NCBI RefSeq assembly: GCF_001427285.1
Contig: NZ_LMFV01000063.1
Span: forward strand, 37,826 to 101,825
Reading direction: 5' to 3'
Origin: Mesorhizobium sp. Root552
GTDB lineage: Bacteria; Pseudomonadota; Alphaproteobacteria; Rhizobiales; Rhizobiaceae
DNA: 64,000 nucleotides
Both the position numbers and the translations under genes were made by a program. Shown in pieces: positions 1 to 9,211 of this stretch (position 1 is its first letter; each line of letters opens with the position of its first letter). The notes beneath the pieces are model-generated. The model saw nothing but the letters and a program-made list of their open reading frames with translations, had not been told where the DNA came from and ran no database searches.

Positions 1-425
1 CGGTCGACCCATCTCAGGGCGGCAACGTCAATCTTGTCCGTGACGGCGGCATCAACGGCGCAGCCTATATCAAGAACACGACGGGCGGCGCATCCTATTC
101 CGAATTGCTGATCGGCTATGGCGACCGCCTTGACGCGCCGATGACCTTCAACCCTGCCGCAGGCATCTCGGCAACGTCCAGTGTCACCTCGTTTTCGTCG
201 AACGCCATCGGCTGGTTTGAAAGTATTCGCCAGCAAGCCACCACCTTGGCAGACACCAAGGAGGCGTTGGCGAGCCGCTCGGCCGAAGCTTTGTCAAACG
301 AAACCGGCGTGAATGTCGACATGGAAATGTCGCTGATGCTCGACCTCGAACACACCTACCAGGCTTCGGCACGCCTGATGAGCACGATCGACCAAATGCT
401 CAACGCACTGCTTGAGGCAGTCTGA
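1..425 (+). CDS. flgK: Flagellar hook-associated protein 1 (FlgK), C-terminal part
   Basis: Partial gene: the reading frame is already open at the left edge (first full codon at base 3) and gives about 140 residues ending in TGA. FlgK forms the first hook-filament junction layer outside the cell. The end carries the conserved D0-type heptad helix (NVDMEMSLM, then an amphipathic run to the C-terminus) that axial flagellar proteins pack in the core of the tube. flgL begins two bases after the stop, as expected for this operon. The N-terminal two thirds lie outside the window. Confidence 0.85.
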   Translation, partial: VDPSQGGNVNLVRDGGINGAAYIKNTTGGASYSELLIGYGDRLDAPMTFNPAAGISATSSVTSFSSNAIGWFESIRQQATTLADTKEALASRSAEALSNETGVNVDMEMSLMLDLEHTYQASARLMSTIDQMLNALLEAV

Positions 426-427
426 CC

Positions 428-1477
428 ATGAAAGCTGTCTCCGTTTCCTCCTCCGCCATCTCGAACGCCATGCGCTACTCGCAAACGCGCATGCAGGTCG
501 ATCTGGTCAAGGCACAGAAGGAGCTGGACAGCGGAAAGGTCGCCGATATCGGTTTGACTCTCGGGGCCAACACGTCGCAATCGGTGAATTTCCACCGTGA
601 CCTCGACCGCTTGAACAGCATTGTCGATTCAAACGCGCTAGTGTCTTCGCGCCTGAAGTCGACACAGGATGCGCTCGGCCAAATCGTCGGCGCCGCGCAG
701 TCCCTGCTCTCCAGCATGACGGTTGCTTCCTCCGGCGACATGCCTGACAGCGTCGCTGCCGAAAGTGGACGCTCCGCCCTGCAATCGCTAACCTCGATGC
801 TGAACTCCAGCCTGAACGGAGAATATCTGTTCGCCGGCACAAACACGGATGTCAGGCCGATCAACGACTATTCGGCGGCTTCGTCACCAGCGAAGGCAGC
901 TTTCGACGCCGCTTTCCTGGCGCGTTTCGGCTTCAGCCAGAGCAACCCGGCAGCCGCAAGCATTTCCGCCGCCGATATGGACGATTTCCTGACCAACGAC
1001 ATCACCCCCCAGTTTATGGGAGCCGGCTGGCAGGCCAATTGGTCCAACGCGACGGACCAGCAGATTGTCAGCCGTATCTCTCTCAACGAGACCACGGAAA
1101 CCTCGGTCAGCGCCAATCAAGAGGGTCTGCGCAAGATCGCAATGGCCGCTGCCATCGTCAGCGAGGCATTTTCCGGCAATCTCGGTACAGCGGCCAAGAA
1201 CGCAGCAGCCGCAAAGGCGCTCGCCCTGGCCGGCGAGGCAATTTCCGACCTCGGTCAGTTGCAATCGCAGACGGGCATCGTGCAAAATCGTGTATCGGGC
1301 GCCAGCGAACGCATCAACACACAGGTGGATTTGTTCGAGCGCCACATCATCGACCTGGAAGGCGTCGACCCTTACGAGGCCGCCAACCGCGTCAACGACC
1401 TCATGTCCCACATCCAGACATCCTTCGCGCTGACGGCGCGCATCCAGCAACTCAGCCTGTTGAACTACCTGACCTGA
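428..1477 (+). CDS. flgL: Flagellar hook-associated protein 3 (FlgL)
   Basis: 349 residues, close to the usual length for alphaproteobacterial FlgL. It forms the second hook-filament junction layer. The N-terminal helix (SSSAISNAMRYSQTRMQVD) resembles the flagellin N-terminal domain, and a C-terminal helix with the EGVDPYEAANRVNDLM pattern matches the flagellin-like D0 end. The middle is Ala/Ser/Asn-rich, as in exported axial proteins. It starts two bases after flgK and is followed by flaF, so co-transcription is likely. Confidence 0.93.
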   Translation: MKAVSVSSSAISNAMRYSQTRMQVDLVKAQKELDSGKVADIGLTLGANTSQSVNFHRDLDRLNSIVDSNALVSSRLKSTQDALGQIVGAAQSLLSSMTVASSGDMPDSVAAESGRSALQSLTSMLNSSLNGEYLFAGTNTDVRPINDYSAASSPAKAAFDAAFLARFGFSQSNPAAASISAADMDDFLTNDITPQFMGAGWQANWSNATDQQIVSRISLNETTETSVSANQEGLRKIAMAAAIVSEAFSGNLGTAAKNAAAAKALALAGEAISDLGQLQSQTGIVQNRVSGASERINTQVDLFERHIIDLEGVDPYEAANRVNDLMSHIQTSFALTARIQQLSLLNYLT

Positions 1478-1492
1478 TCAGACGGACAAGCG

Positions 1493-1840
1493 ATGTATCA
1501 ATTTTCCTACGCCGACATTCAAACAGACTCCGTCGCCGATGCTAAGGATCGTGAGCGTCAGCTATTGAGCCGCTCGATCGATCTTCTGACGGCGGCAGCG
1601 GCCGTTGGCACCGAGTCACTTGAGGCCGTCGAAGCGCTCCACTTCACCAACCGCGTCTGGACGACTTTCGTCGAGGATCTCAGCTCCAACGAAAACGCAC
1701 TGCCGAAGGAATTGCGCGCCAACCTCATCTCGATCGGCTTGTGGGTGCTTCGCGAAACGGAAGACATCCGTCAGGGCAGGGCTAACAATTTCGAAGGCGT
1801 CATCGAAGTTTCCCAGATCATCCGGGACGGCATCCAATGA
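1493..1840 (+). CDS. flaF: Flagellin synthesis regulator FlaF
   Basis: 115 residues, the normal size for FlaF, a small protein found almost only in Alphaproteobacteria and required for flagellin production or export. The start YQFSYADIQ and the motif LLTAAAAVG followed by LWVLRETEDIRQG match family features I recall. Its stop overlaps the start of flbT by four bases (ATGA), showing translational coupling. FlaF and FlbT act together, mostly in opposite directions in Caulobacter, on flagellin mRNA. Confidence 0.92.
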   Translation: MYQFSYADIQTDSVADAKDRERQLLSRSIDLLTAAAAVGTESLEAVEALHFTNRVWTTFVEDLSSNENALPKELRANLISIGLWVLRETEDIRQGRANNFEGVIEVSQIIRDGIQ

Positions 1841-2280
1841 GCAACACATTCAAGCTTTCCCTGAAGGCGAACGAGAAAATCTATATCAACGGTGCGGTTG
1901 TCCGCTTTGACCGTAAGGTCACGATGGAACTGCTCAACGACGTCCAGTTCCTTCTCGAGAGCCACGTACTGCAACCCGAAGACGCTTCGACTCCGCTCAG
2001 GCAGCTCTATTTCATCTTGCAGGTGATGCTGATGAACCCGCAAGGCGCACCTGATGCACGCGACATGTTCCGCCGCTCGCTGCCGCTGATGCTGGCAAGC
2101 TTCAAGGACGAACGCATTCGCAACCCGCTGAAGCAGGTCGACCGCATGGTCGGCGAGGACAATGTCTTCGAAGCGCTGAAGACAATCCGCTCCCTCTATG
2201 CGTTCGAGCGCGAGGCGCTTGAACAAAACGATGATGATGAGATGGGCGAGGCCCGTCCGCTGGCAGTAGGAGCCCGCTGA
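1837..2280 (+). CDS. flbT: Flagellin post-transcriptional regulator FlbT
   Basis: 147 residues, the usual FlbT length. In Caulobacter FlbT binds the 5' leader of flagellin mRNA and promotes its decay until the hook is complete; in some Rhizobiales it acts positively. The start FKLSLKANEKIYINGAVVRF and the later LQVMLMNPQG are typical. It overlaps flaF by ATGA and is followed after two bases by flgD. No flagellin gene is in the window, so the target is not visible here. Confidence 0.93.
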   Translation: MSNTFKLSLKANEKIYINGAVVRFDRKVTMELLNDVQFLLESHVLQPEDASTPLRQLYFILQVMLMNPQGAPDARDMFRRSLPLMLASFKDERIRNPLKQVDRMVGEDNVFEALKTIRSLYAFEREALEQNDDDEMGEARPLAVGAR

Positions 2281-2282
2281 CC

Positions 2283-2687
2283 ATGAACGTGGATATGACA
2301 ACAGCCCTGCCCCCAACCGCAAATCCGGCATCGGCGAAGTCGAAGGCGACGGTCGATTACAATTCCTTCCTGCGGCTCCTGATCGCGCAGATGAAAAACC
2401 AGGACCCGACCCAGCCGATGGACTCGACACAATATGTGTCGCAACTCGCGACTTTTTCGCAGGTCGAACAGACCGTCCAGACCAACACCAAGCTCGACCA
2501 GATCCTGCAATCATCGGCCCTTGCACAGGCCGATAGCCTGATCGGTCATTCGCTCACCTCCGCCGATGGAGCAACCAGCGGTATCGTCAAGGAAGTGCGC
2601 CTCGCAGCAAGCGGATTGGTTGCCATCCTCGAAGGCGGCGCGGAGGTCGCGGTCGGCCCAGGCGTCACCGTGAAAAACGCAAGCTGA
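2283..2687 (+). CDS. flgD: Flagellar hook assembly scaffold protein FlgD, short form
   Basis: FlgD caps the growing hook. The conserved N-terminal region is complete: YNSFLRLLIAQMKNQDPTQP followed by the hook-cap pattern QLATFSQVEQTVQTN. At 134 residues it is much shorter than the roughly 230 residues of enteric FlgD and lacks most of the C-terminal Ig-like/Tudor domain. The short form is usual in Rhizobiales, so this is not a truncation. The gene follows flbT after two bases. Confidence 0.92.
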   Translation: MNVDMTTALPPTANPASAKSKATVDYNSFLRLLIAQMKNQDPTQPMDSTQYVSQLATFSQVEQTVQTNTKLDQILQSSALAQADSLIGHSLTSADGATSGIVKEVRLAASGLVAILEGGAEVAVGPGVTVKNAS

Positions 2688-2754
2688 CAAATCGAACGGG
2701 ACAGGCTCATTCGGTCCATGTCCTTGCACCGGATAACGGCGTAGACTTGAAGCC

Positions 2755-3021
2755 ATGAACGAAGCCGACGCCCTAGACATCATGCAATATGCGGTGTGGA
2801 CGGTTCTCGTCGCCTCCGCACCCGTCGTTCTGGTGGCCATGGTCGTCGGCATCGGCATCGCTCTTGTCCAGGCCCTGACCCAGATTCAGGAAATCACGCT
2901 GACCTTCGTGCCGAAGATCGTCGCCATCATGCTGGTGGTCGCGCTTACCGGCCCATTCGTCGGCAGCCAGATTTCCGCCTTTACCAATGTCATATTCGAG
3001 CGGGTCGAGAACGGCTTCTAG
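2755..3021 (+). CDS. fliQ: Flagellar export gate protein FliQ
   Basis: 88 residues with two hydrophobic helices (about residues 12-38 and 48-75), the standard FliQ architecture. The motif ALVQALTQIQEITLTFVPK is diagnostic. FliQ assembles with FliP and FliR into the export gate inside the MS ring. The gene lies 67 bases after flgD. It has no strong Shine-Dalgarno sequence. The next flagellar gene, flhA, is separated from it by an unrelated exporter gene. Confidence 0.95.
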   Translation: MNEADALDIMQYAVWTVLVASAPVVLVAMVVGIGIALVQALTQIQEITLTFVPKIVAIMLVVALTGPFVGSQISAFTNVIFERVENGF

Positions 3022-3172
3022 GCGTTGGGTTCAACCTGCCTTTGCCTGTTGAAAGAGACCGCCTGGACCCAGAAGACGGTCGCTCTATGCTTTGCGGTGG
3101 CCTAGAATCCGAAAGGCTGTGCAATATCCGGAGCCAACGGAGAAAAATCCGTACGCTGGCGGAGCGAGATGC

Positions 3173-4819
3173 GTGATCGACGACGAACCTGAAGTTGAAA
3201 GAAGATCCACTCTGGCCCCCTTCCGGCACGGCATTTTCCGCGCCGTGTGGACTGCCAGCCTGGCATCGAACTTCGGCGGCCTGATACAGAGCGTCGGCGC
3301 CGCTTGGTTGATGACATCGATTACCACCTCTTCTGACATGGTCGCCCTTGTCCAGGCTTCAACGGCCCTGCCGATCATGCTTTTCTCGCTGCTCTCCGGC
3401 GCAATCGCCGATAGCTTCGGGCGGCGTCAGGTCATGCTGGTGGCGCAATGTTTCATGGTGACCGTGTCGATCATGCTTACGGTCGCTGCCTATCTTGGCT
3501 TGATCACACCTTGGCTGCTGCTTGCTTTCACATTCCTCATCGGCTGCGGCACGGCATTGAACAACCCCTCTTGGCAGGCTTCGGTCGGCGACATGGTCCC
3601 TCGCGCCGATCTGCCCGCCGCCGTCGCACTCAATTCCATGGGGTTCAATCTCACCCGTAGCGTCGGCCCCGCCATTGGCGGCATCATCGTCGCGACAGCG
3701 GGCGCGGCCGCCGCCTTCGCCGCCAATGCCGCCAGCTACATTGCCCTCATTTTCGTTCTTTTTCGCTGGAACCCGCAAATTCCCGCCGCCAAGCTGCCGC
3801 GCGAAACTCTAGGCGCAGCGATGGGCGCCGGCGTCCGCTACGTGGCCATGTCGCCCAATATCGGCAAGGTTCTGTTGCGGGCATCGGTATTCGGATTCAC
3901 CACCGGCTCAATCCTCGCGCTGCTTCCTCTGGTGGCACGAGACCTCGTCAAGGGCGGCCCGCTGACCTACGGCATCATGTTGGGTGCCTTCGGTCTCGGC
4001 GCGGTTGGCGGTGCACTGCTCAGCGGCAGGTTGCGCCAGATGCTGTCCAGCGAGATCATGGTCCGCTACGCGTTCCTCGGTTTTGCCTTCTGCGCCCTGG
4101 TCGCAGCGCTAAGTTCACAGGCGTGGGTAACCTGCGCCGGACTTCTGGTCGGCGGCGCTTGCTGGGTGCTGGCGCTATCGCATTTCAATGTGACGGTTCA
4201 GTTGTCGACCCCGCGATGGGTCGTCGGCAGGGCGCTGTCCATCTACCAGACCGCTACGTTCGGCGGCATTGCGCTGGGCAGCTGGATTTGGGGCGTTGTT
4301 GCCGAAACGCATGGCGTGGAGATGGCCTTGATTACCGCCGCAATCACCATGTTGGCCGGTGGCACGCTCGGCTTCCTCGTACCCCTGCCGCAACTGGCGG
4401 CAATCAATCTCGACCCGCTCAATCGCTTTACCGAACCCCTCCTGTCGCTCGATCTGAAACCGCGCAGCGGCCCCATCGCCATCATGATCGAATACATCAT
4501 CCGAGATGAAGACCTGCCCGAATTCATCGAACTCATGGCCGAGCGCGGGCGCATTCGCCGCCGCGACGGAGCCCGCAACTGGACATTGGCGCGTGACCTC
4601 GAAAACCCGGACATGTGGATGGAAACCTACCACACGCCAACCTGGCTGGAGTACGTGCGCCACAACACCCGAGCGACATTCGCCGACAGTGCGATCACCG
4701 AGCGCATTCGCGCGCTTCATAGCGGCCCTGACCGCCCGCGCGTGCGCCGCATGATCGAACGCCCAACCAGCGCCGATCAGGCGATCGTCACCCCGAAAGG
4801 CCCTATCGACCTGCACTGA
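3173..4819 (+). CDS. MFS transporter with C-terminal cytosolic domain
   Basis: Major facilitator exporter of the type grouped as Transmembrane secretion effector (EntS-like). About ten to twelve membrane helices span the first 410 residues, with the MFS loop DSFGRRQ after helix 2. The C-terminal 110 residues are soluble (EYIIRDEDLPEFIELMAERG) and resemble the antibiotic-biosynthesis-monooxygenase-like tail of this subfamily. I chose GTG at 3173, just before VIDDEPEVERR; an in-frame ATG at 3092 would add 27 unconvincing residues. It sits between fliQ and flhA but has no known flagellar role. Substrate unknown. Confidence 0.8.
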   Translation: MIDDEPEVERRSTLAPFRHGIFRAVWTASLASNFGGLIQSVGAAWLMTSITTSSDMVALVQASTALPIMLFSLLSGAIADSFGRRQVMLVAQCFMVTVSIMLTVAAYLGLITPWLLLAFTFLIGCGTALNNPSWQASVGDMVPRADLPAAVALNSMGFNLTRSVGPAIGGIIVATAGAAAAFAANAASYIALIFVLFRWNPQIPAAKLPRETLGAAMGAGVRYVAMSPNIGKVLLRASVFGFTTGSILALLPLVARDLVKGGPLTYGIMLGAFGLGAVGGALLSGRLRQMLSSEIMVRYAFLGFAFCALVAALSSQAWVTCAGLLVGGACWVLALSHFNVTVQLSTPRWVVGRALSIYQTATFGGIALGSWIWGVVAETHGVEMALITAAITMLAGGTLGFLVPLPQLAAINLDPLNRFTEPLLSLDLKPRSGPIAIMIEYIIRDEDLPEFIELMAERGRIRRRDGARNWTLARDLENPDMWMETYHTPTWLEYVRHNTRATFADSAITERIRALHSGPDRPRVRRMIERPTSADQAIVTPKGPIDLH

Positions 4820-4917
4820 CGCCGGCGCTTCCCCACCCTCGCGCAAGTTTGAACCGCTAGATTCGGCCAACCGTGGCGCTGCCTTGCGCCGCGCCATGCA
4901 CAAGGCGTGAACACACG

Positions 4918-7005
4918 ATGGCCATCAGCGAAAGCATCTCGACCGGCACTGCGGCGCGCAACGGCCGCGACGTCTTTTTCGCGCTGGGCATCGTCATCAT
5001 CCTGGCCGTACTGTTCCTGCCGATCCCGGCGTTCCTCATCGATATCGGACTTGCCTTCTCGATCGCCTTGTCTGTGCTGATCCTGATGGTCGCGCTGTGG
5101 ATCCAACGGCCCCTCGATTTCTCGTCTTTCCCCACGATCCTGCTGATCGCCACGATGTTGCGGCTTTCGCTCAACATCGCCACCACCCGCATGATCCTGT
5201 CGCATGGCAACGAAGGCACCCATGCCGCCGGCTACGTCATCAGCGGCTTTTCCAAGCTGGTCATGTCGAGCGATTTCGTCATCGGCCTGATCGTGTTCCT
5301 GATCCTCATCGTGGTGAATTTCATCGTCATCACCAAGGGCGCAACCCGCATCGCGGAAGTGGGTGCGCGCTTCACCCTCGATGCCATCCCTGGCAAGCAG
5401 ATGTCGATCGACGCCGATCTTTCCGCCGGCACGATCGACGACAAGACGGCGCAGTTGCGGCGTCGCGAACTGGAAGAGGAATCCTCCTTCTTCGGCTCCA
5501 TGGACGGTGCTTCCAAATTCGTTCGCGGCGATGCCATCGCAGGTCTCATCATCACCGCCATCAACATTGTGGGTGGCATCGCCATAGGCTACTTGCGTCA
5601 TGGCATGAGCATGGGCGAAGCAGCCGACGTGTTCATCAAGCTGTCCGTCGGTGACGGCCTCGTCACCCAGATCCCGGCGCTGATCGTATCGCTCGCTGCC
5701 GGTCTTTTGGTCTCCAAGGGCGGTACGCGCGGTTCGGCTGACCAGGCCGTGTTCGGCCAGCTCGGCGCATATCCGCGGGCGCTTTACGTTGCAGCCTCGC
5801 TGCTCGCTTTGCTTGGCATGATGCCCGGCCTGCCGCTCGTTCCATTTCTCGTGCTCGCGCTGGCCATGGCTGGCCTGGGTTATGTCATTCCGCTTCGTCA
5901 CAATCGTGAGATTGCCGAACAGGAAGCGGTGAAGAAAACCGAAGCTGCCGCAAAGGCGGAGGAAGAAAAGAACTCGGTCAAGGCTTCGCTGGCCACGGCC
6001 GAGATAGAACTTCTCATCGGCAAGCAGCTATCCACCCGCCTGCTGAGTTCGCATCAGGAACTTGCCTTCCGCATGTCGAAGATGCGCAAGAAATTCGCCA
6101 CCCAATATGGCTTCGTCGTGCCGGAAGTTCGCCTGACCGACGACTTCGCCATCCCCCCCAAGAGCTACCAGATCAAGATCCACGGCACGGTTTTGGCCGA
6201 ATACGAAATGCGCGTGGGCGAAATCATGGTGTTATTGGGCACGCGCGACATGCCCGATATTCCTGGAGAAGAAGTGCGTGAGCCGGCTTTCGGCATGCGC
6301 GCCTACTCCGTCATGGATACCTTCGCCGAGGACCTGAAGCGCGAGCAATTCACCTATGCCGACAATATGTCGGTGCTGCTTACGCATCTGTCGGAGGTAA
6401 TTCGCAACAACCTGCCGCAGTTGCTGTCCTACAAGGACATGAAGGCTTTGCTCGAGCGGCAGGACCCGGAATACCGCAAACTGGCCGATGAGATTTGCAC
6501 AACCCACATCTCCTATCCGGGCCTGCAAGCGGTCTTGAAACTGCTCCTCGCCGAGCGCGTTTCGATCCGCAACCTGCACCTCATCATCGAGGCGATTGCC
6601 GAAATCGCGCCGCACGTACGCCGCACCGAGCAGATAGTCGAACATGTTCGCATCCGCATGGCTCAGCAAATCTGCGGTGACCTCTCAGAAGGCGGCGTTC
6701 TCAAGGTCCTGCGTCTCGGCAACCGCTGGGACCTTGCATTCCACCAGAGTCTGAAGCGCGACACCAAGGGCGAGATACGCGAGTTCGATATCGACCCGCG
6801 CCAACTCGAGGAATTCGGACAGGACGCCACCAAGGCGATCCGCAAGCATCTGGAAGCCGGCGAACGGTTCGTGCTCGTCACCGCGCCGGATGCCCGGCCT
6901 TATGTTCGCATGATCGTCGAACGCCTGTTCACGACGCTACCTGTGCTGTCGCACGTCGAGATCGCCAAGGGCGTCGAAATCAGGGTGCTTGGGACCATAT
7001 CGTGA
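4918..7005 (+). CDS. flhA: Flagellar biosynthesis protein FlhA
   Basis: 695 residues from the ATG at 4918; an earlier in-frame ATG at 4873 adds a poor 15-residue leader. FlhA is the large export-gate subunit. About eight N-terminal helices (residues 15-320) surround the FHIPEP signature region (FPTILLIATMLRLSLNIATT), and a cytosolic domain of about 350 residues binds substrate-chaperone complexes. The end overlaps the fliR start (GTGA). The length is normal and I see no disruption. Confidence 0.97.
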   Translation: MAISESISTGTAARNGRDVFFALGIVIILAVLFLPIPAFLIDIGLAFSIALSVLILMVALWIQRPLDFSSFPTILLIATMLRLSLNIATTRMILSHGNEGTHAAGYVISGFSKLVMSSDFVIGLIVFLILIVVNFIVITKGATRIAEVGARFTLDAIPGKQMSIDADLSAGTIDDKTAQLRRRELEEESSFFGSMDGASKFVRGDAIAGLIITAINIVGGIAIGYLRHGMSMGEAADVFIKLSVGDGLVTQIPALIVSLAAGLLVSKGGTRGSADQAVFGQLGAYPRALYVAASLLALLGMMPGLPLVPFLVLALAMAGLGYVIPLRHNREIAEQEAVKKTEAAAKAEEEKNSVKASLATAEIELLIGKQLSTRLLSSHQELAFRMSKMRKKFATQYGFVVPEVRLTDDFAIPPKSYQIKIHGTVLAEYEMRVGEIMVLLGTRDMPDIPGEEVREPAFGMRAYSVMDTFAEDLKREQFTYADNMSVLLTHLSEVIRNNLPQLLSYKDMKALLERQDPEYRKLADEICTTHISYPGLQAVLKLLLAERVSIRNLHLIIEAIAEIAPHVRRTEQIVEHVRIRMAQQICGDLSEGGVLKVLRLGNRWDLAFHQSLKRDTKGEIREFDIDPRQLEEFGQDATKAIRKHLEAGERFVLVTAPDARPYVRMIVERLFTTLPVLSHVEIAKGVEIRVLGTIS

Positions 7006-7754
7006 GCGCGCTGGCGGAAGGTGTCGTCCTGGCGGCGTTCCTTGCCTTTTGCCGCATCGGCGCGTGCTTCATGATTATGCCCGGCCTTTCCAGCGTGCGT
7101 GTTCCCCTGCAGGTGCGCCTGTTCCTTGCGGTTGCCGTCACCGCCGGCCTGCTCGTTTTCCTCTGGGACCGCATCTATCCGTTCGTCGACGCTCGCCCTG
7201 CCGTATTTGCCCCGATGATCGTTTCAGAGCTTTTGATTGGTGGCCTGATCGGTGCCATGACGCGGCTCTACATGGAGGCTCTACGCTTCATCGGCGCCGC
7301 GCTCGCAATGCAGATCGGTTTCAACAGCATGGGCGGTCCGTCAATCGAAGAGGCCGAGCCACAGGCAGCTTTGGCCGCGCTGATTTCGTTTTCAGCCCTG
7401 CTGCTGCTTTTCGTCTTCGATTTCCATCAGGAGGTGATCCGTGCGCTGGTGTCTTCCTACGCCGTTGCCCCGGTCAACGTGTTCTTCAATCCGCAGGCGG
7501 CGTTGGTCGACGTCGCCGACACCCTCTCGGAAAGCTTCTTCCTCGTCATACGGCTTGGCAGCCCATTCATCGCCTATGCCATTCTGGTCAACCTGACGAT
7601 CGGCTTCGTCAACAAGCTCACCCCGCAAATTCCGATCTACTTCATCTCGCTGCCATTCGTCATCGCAGGCGGCCTTATCCTGTTCTACTTCGCCTTCGGC
7701 ACGATGCTGTCCCTGTTCGTGGACGGCTTCATCGACATCACATTGGCAAGGTAG
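7002..7754 (+). CDS. fliR: Flagellar biosynthesis protein FliR
   Basis: 250 residues with six predicted membrane helices and the conserved FCRIGACFMIMPGLSS near the N-terminus, matching FliR of the export gate. Translation starts at GTG inside the last codons of flhA, so the two genes are coupled. Alphaproteobacterial fliR often follows flhA directly like this. FliP, FliO and FlhB are not in the window. Confidence 0.95.
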   Translation: MSALAEGVVLAAFLAFCRIGACFMIMPGLSSVRVPLQVRLFLAVAVTAGLLVFLWDRIYPFVDARPAVFAPMIVSELLIGGLIGAMTRLYMEALRFIGAALAMQIGFNSMGGPSIEEAEPQAALAALISFSALLLLFVFDFHQEVIRALVSSYAVAPVNVFFNPQAALVDVADTLSESFFLVIRLGSPFIAYAILVNLTIGFVNKLTPQIPIYFISLPFVIAGGLILFYFAFGTMLSLFVDGFIDITLAR

Positions 7755-7758
7755 GGCG

Positions 7759-8142
7759 ATGACGTCTCGCAAGGAACGCCTGAAGAAACTCGTCCAGGTG
7801 CAGGAGCAGTTGAAGGCGTTGCATGAAACGCGCCGGGCAACCTTTCTCTCCAACGCGGCCGCCGCGAAACTGGAAGCAGAAACGCTGGTGGAAACCTTCG
7901 ATGCGCCCGGTTCCCTGTCGGGCCTGTTTCCCGATCTCTACAATCGAAGGATCGCGAACGCCGTAGCACGAAGCGAAGCCGATCTTGAAAATGCCCGCAA
8001 CGAAGCCGCACTTGTCGCGAAGGCAACGGCAAGGACCAATATGGTCGAGCGCGCCTATGACGAAGCCCGTCGCCTCGAGGAGCGCCACCAGTCCGACCGG
8101 GAGCGACTCGAGCTCATCGAGCAGAAGCGTCCATCCGAGTAA
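7759..8142 (+). CDS. Small coiled-coil protein, FliJ-like
   Basis: 127 residues, strongly charged and helical: KERLKKLVQVQEQLKALHET at the N-terminus and an Arg/Glu-rich C-terminus (ARRLEERHQSDRERLELIEQ). This matches the size and two-helix coiled-coil form of FliJ, the central stalk of the export ATPase, but I see no residue-level signature. It lies four bases after fliR, and small unnamed genes are common there in Rhizobiales. Best reading: a flagellar export accessory protein, with FliJ a hypothesis from shape and position. Confidence 0.6.
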   Translation: MTSRKERLKKLVQVQEQLKALHETRRATFLSNAAAAKLEAETLVETFDAPGSLSGLFPDLYNRRIANAVARSEADLENARNEAALVAKATARTNMVERAYDEARRLEERHQSDRERLELIEQKRPSE

Positions 8143-8213
8143 AACCGGAACGTCAGGTTGCCACAAGCTTGCTGCGCGATGATCGCAACGACAATCGGCA
8201 GAAGGTCTTTTCC

Positions 8214-8759
8214 TTGGCGATCTCCCCACCCAGCGACATCGTTCTCGACGTTGCCCGCGCGGCCAACCCTGCCGACATCCAGCAGGCGCGCGCCCAGTTG
8301 ATGCAGCGCACCGGTGTCAGCGAGGCACAATTCTCCGTTAGCAATACCCCCGCACTGTCACGCGCGACGAGTGGGGCTGGTCCAGATGCCGCCGCCGAAA
8401 ACTTCAAGCATTTCGAAGCGATGGTGTTGCAGACATTCATCCAGAACATGCTGCCGAAGGATGCCGAAGGCGTCTACGGCAAGGGGTTGGCAGGCGACAT
8501 GTGGAAGTCCCAGCTTGCCGAGCATCTGGCCGGCGTCGTTGCCGACGACGGCGGCATAGGCATCGCCAAATCCCTCGCCGCCGAACACTATCTCGACGGT
8601 AAGCGCAAGGTGCCGATCGGCCCCGTATCTACGAGCCCGCAGAAAACGGAAATCGACGACCAGGCGCGACTGTCCACATCTCTCGTGCAGGAATTCCAGA
8701 TGAAGATCACACGCACGCTGCACGACGACCAGGCTCCGGCAGCAAGCAAGAAGGTGTAG
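8214..8759 (+). CDS. Rod-binding protein, FlgJ N-terminal domain type
   Basis: 181 residues from TTG at 8214, chosen because AGAAGG lies 9-14 bases upstream and the protein then begins AISPPSDIVLDVARAANPAD. Residues about 70-130 form the rod-binding domain (FKHFEAMVLQTFIQNMLPK, then a GDMWKSQLAEHLA helix) found in the N-terminal half of enteric FlgJ. The muramidase half is missing, which is the normal state in Alphaproteobacteria, where a separate transglycosylase opens the wall for the rod. An earlier TTG at 8169 is less likely. Confidence 0.85.
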   Translation: MAISPPSDIVLDVARAANPADIQQARAQLMQRTGVSEAQFSVSNTPALSRATSGAGPDAAAENFKHFEAMVLQTFIQNMLPKDAEGVYGKGLAGDMWKSQLAEHLAGVVADDGGIGIAKSLAAEHYLDGKRKVPIGPVSTSPQKTEIDDQARLSTSLVQEFQMKITRTLHDDQAPAASKKV

Positions 8760-8763
8760 CCCG

Positions 8764-9189
8764 ATGACGGACTATTCGGAATTCACATCCAACCTGCCGG
8801 CGCCAGCGGCCAGTCCGGCGCGGCTGGTCGCCGCCCAGCATCCGGGCAACCTCGCCGCCATAATCGGGCGTATCGAGGAGGCTGTCGAAGAAGAAACAGC
8901 TTCGATCCGCAACAATCCCGCTTTCGACATCAAGGCGTCGAACGCACGCAAGAGCCGCTATCTCTACGAACTCAACCGCGCCATCAAGGGCGTCGATCAA
9001 CCGGATCTGCTCGCCGAACACCGGGAAGGGTTGACCCGCCTGCGCCAGAAGCTCGCTCGCAACGAAGCCGCGATCCTGGCGCATCTCAACGCGGTGAAGG
9101 AAGTGGCGAATTTGCTAAAGAACGCCATCCAGCACGCTGAAGCCGACGGAACCTACTCGGCCGGCCAGTTCGGCTGGGCGCAACCATGA
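8764..9189 (+). CDS. FlgN-like flagellar chaperone candidate
   Basis: 141 residues, mostly helical. A long helix pair spans IIGRIEEAVEEETASIRNN and RKSRYLYELNRAIKG, and it ends with NLLKNAIQHAEADGTYS, a helix followed by a Gly-Thr-Tyr turn that resembles the end of FlgN-type chaperones for FlgK and FlgL. It starts four bases after the rod-binding gene. Both FlgK and FlgL are encoded upstream, so a hook-associated-protein chaperone fits. Assignment rests on fold character and context. Confidence 0.62.
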   Translation: MTDYSEFTSNLPAPAASPARLVAAQHPGNLAAIIGRIEEAVEEETASIRNNPAFDIKASNARKSRYLYELNRAIKGVDQPDLLAEHREGLTRLRQKLARNEAAILAHLNAVKEVANLLKNAIQHAEADGTYSAGQFGWAQP

Positions 9190-9211
9190 TCCCGGCCCGG
9201 GTCGCTACCAG

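Noticed and set aside
4777..5901. 374-codon minus-strand frame opposite flhA
   Set aside because: FlhA is unmistakable on the + strand; the antisense frame is His/Asp/Arg/Gly-rich, typical of a shadow in GC-rich DNA.
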